64,000 bases of DNA from Dactylonectria macrodidyma (Eukaryota > Ascomycota > Sordariomycetes > Hypocreales > Nectriaceae), in NCBI GenBank assembly GCA_020744425.1, contig JAGMUV010000033.1, positions 248,001 to 312,000 on the forward strand, read 5' to 3'. This document shows, one piece after another, positions 63,138 through 64,000 of the stretch. The position numbers were made by a program, and so were the translations under genes. Under the pieces are notes generated by a model. It saw only the letters and a program-made list of their open reading frames with translations, was not told the DNA's origin and did not search any database. The stretch's first letter is position 1. Each line of letters opens with the position of its first letter.

Positions 63138-64000
63138 ATGGATACACCTTCATCCCCTTCGACAGAGTATTGTCTCAAAGACCGCAGCCGTCATGTGGAT
63201 ATACGTACGAAGTTCCCTGGGGCCCTTTATTGCCCACATTGCGCTCAACGGCTCCCTACGGCTTCATCATCATTTGGCCCTATTACCCCTATTTCTATCG
63301 ACCTCACAGTCGATTCACCTACTTCCCAATCAACAGCCCAACGAGGCAACGCGATGACGATTCCTTCCCAACGATCCCGACCGAGACCTGATACCTATCA
63401 GAACGCTACGAATCTAGCTATTGAAAGCCGGTCAAGGAGCATCGCAGCTACAAGCCATACGGCTAAGATTGTCGTCGAATTGCACGCTTCGTTTTGGTCG
63501 TGCGATGGGTATTATGACAATGTCCTTGACGGTGTTGAAACCCCAGTATACGATAAGACGGCAAACCTCGTTGGAAAGCGTACAGGAAATGTTGAGATCG
63601 TTCTCGGGGCAAAGTTTCCTTCTCATGCCGCAATGATAGAGTTCATTGTCAAGCAGTGTGACAAGAGGCTTGCAGTTAAGGAATGGAAGGTCGTTCATTC
63701 CGTAGTGACTCAAACTGCCACCTTTGGACCCGTTGAGTTCTCCGATGCCGCGTACGAAACGACCTCGTTTGCGGACCTCTTTCGTGTGGGCAATATCTCG
63801 CTTGCCCCAAAGCGCGATACGGTCCATTTGACCTTTTGGTACTTCAATGTAAAGCCTCGGCCTGATATTGAGTCACCAATGCCGTCAAGAGCCGTACGTG
63901 GTCACAAGCGAGCGATTGATCGCCTACCCTCTGATCCAGAGTCAGAAACCTCGGCGAGGAGCTCTAGCAAACGCAAAGCCTCACGTACGGTAAAGTCAGA
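63138..64000 (+). CDS. CPxC protein related to the second gene of the integrase transposon (leaves the window)
   Basis: From ATG 63138 (MDTPSSPSTEYCLKDRSRHV) the frame is open to the right edge, 287 codons. Near residue 25 it reads IRTKFPGALYCPHCAQRLPT, a likely zinc-binding CPxC. A Ser/Thr-rich linker follows, then AKIVVELHASFWSCDGYYDN, FIVKQCDKRLAVKEWKVVHS, VEFSDAAYETTSFADLF and VHLTFWYFNVKPRPD, then a basic tail. The same order of blocks occurs in the minus-strand gene at 5786-4379, so the two are homologous. The function is unknown. A pogo element sits immediately 5' of the ATG, so its promoter is displaced by about 1.9 kb. The true 5' end might lie further upstream. Confidence 0.7.
   Translation, partial: MDTPSSPSTEYCLKDRSRHVDIRTKFPGALYCPHCAQRLPTASSSFGPITPISIDLTVDSPTSQSTAQRGNAMTIPSQRSRPRPDTYQNATNLAIESRSRSIAATSHTAKIVVELHASFWSCDGYYDNVLDGVETPVYDKTANLVGKRTGNVEIVLGAKFPSHAAMIEFIVKQCDKRLAVKEWKVVHSVVTQTATFGPVEFSDAAYETTSFADLFRVGNISLAPKRDTVHLTFWYFNVKPRPDIESPMPSRAVRGHKRAIDRLPSDPESETSARSSSKRKASRTVKS

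Overview
The window is nuclear DNA of a filamentous ascomycete, most likely a Sordariomycete. The evidence is short GT-AG introns of about 45-90 nt with CTAAC-like branch sites, fungus-restricted families (DUF3659/LEA-like, DUF7703, DUF3716, Ecl1-type, Som1/Flo8), a fungal NACHT relic, and a dense load of fungal transposons. Host genes sit as small islands between mobile elements of at least six kinds, as in an accessory or subtelomere-like compartment.

Layout. 1-497: 5' part of an F-box gene that leaves the window. 2383-6119: a complete two-gene DNA transposon with exact 34-bp terminal inverted repeats and a 6-bp target duplication; it carries a retroviral-integrase-like transposase gene and a convergent second gene. 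6876-7517: F-box/ankyrin gene. About 7703-8255: degraded gene remains. 10246-11526: Tc1-type transposase. 11914-14283: hAT transposase, followed at 14701-15174 by an orphan end of a second hAT. 16582-20724: large LEA-like DUF3659 repeat gene. 22080-24228: repeat- and motif-rich spacer. 24229-28799: Helitron Rep gene without a helicase, merging into two decayed hAT copies (28700-31156). 31171-33604: ACT-domain gene and a Rad21/Scc1 cohesin gene. 34613-35808: truncated LINE. 36427-39348: DUF3716 gene. 40197-42728: third hAT transposase, next to a conserved fungal gene (42889-44385). 46445-49683: UPF0045/Ecm15-like, DUF7703 membrane and Ecl1-like genes. 50838-51838: NACHT/NLR pseudogene. 53342-55358: Som1/Flo8 regulator. 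58653-60881: truncated LINE. 61196-63135: intact pogo/Fot1-like element. 63138-64000: start of a gene that leaves the window.

The most interesting result links the two ends of the window. The second gene of the left transposon and the right-edge gene encode related proteins: a CPxC motif preceded by IRxxYPG/FPG, a shared middle, a shared ELF/DLF block and a basic C-terminal tail. The right-edge gene is therefore probably the second gene of another member of the same two-gene integrase-transposon family, with a pogo element inserted directly before its ATG. In the left copy both genes carry frame breaks, so it is probably non-autonomous today.

All calls come from reading the sequence. Family names rest on motif recognition and no database search was run. 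Splice sites are predictions from consensus and frame continuity.
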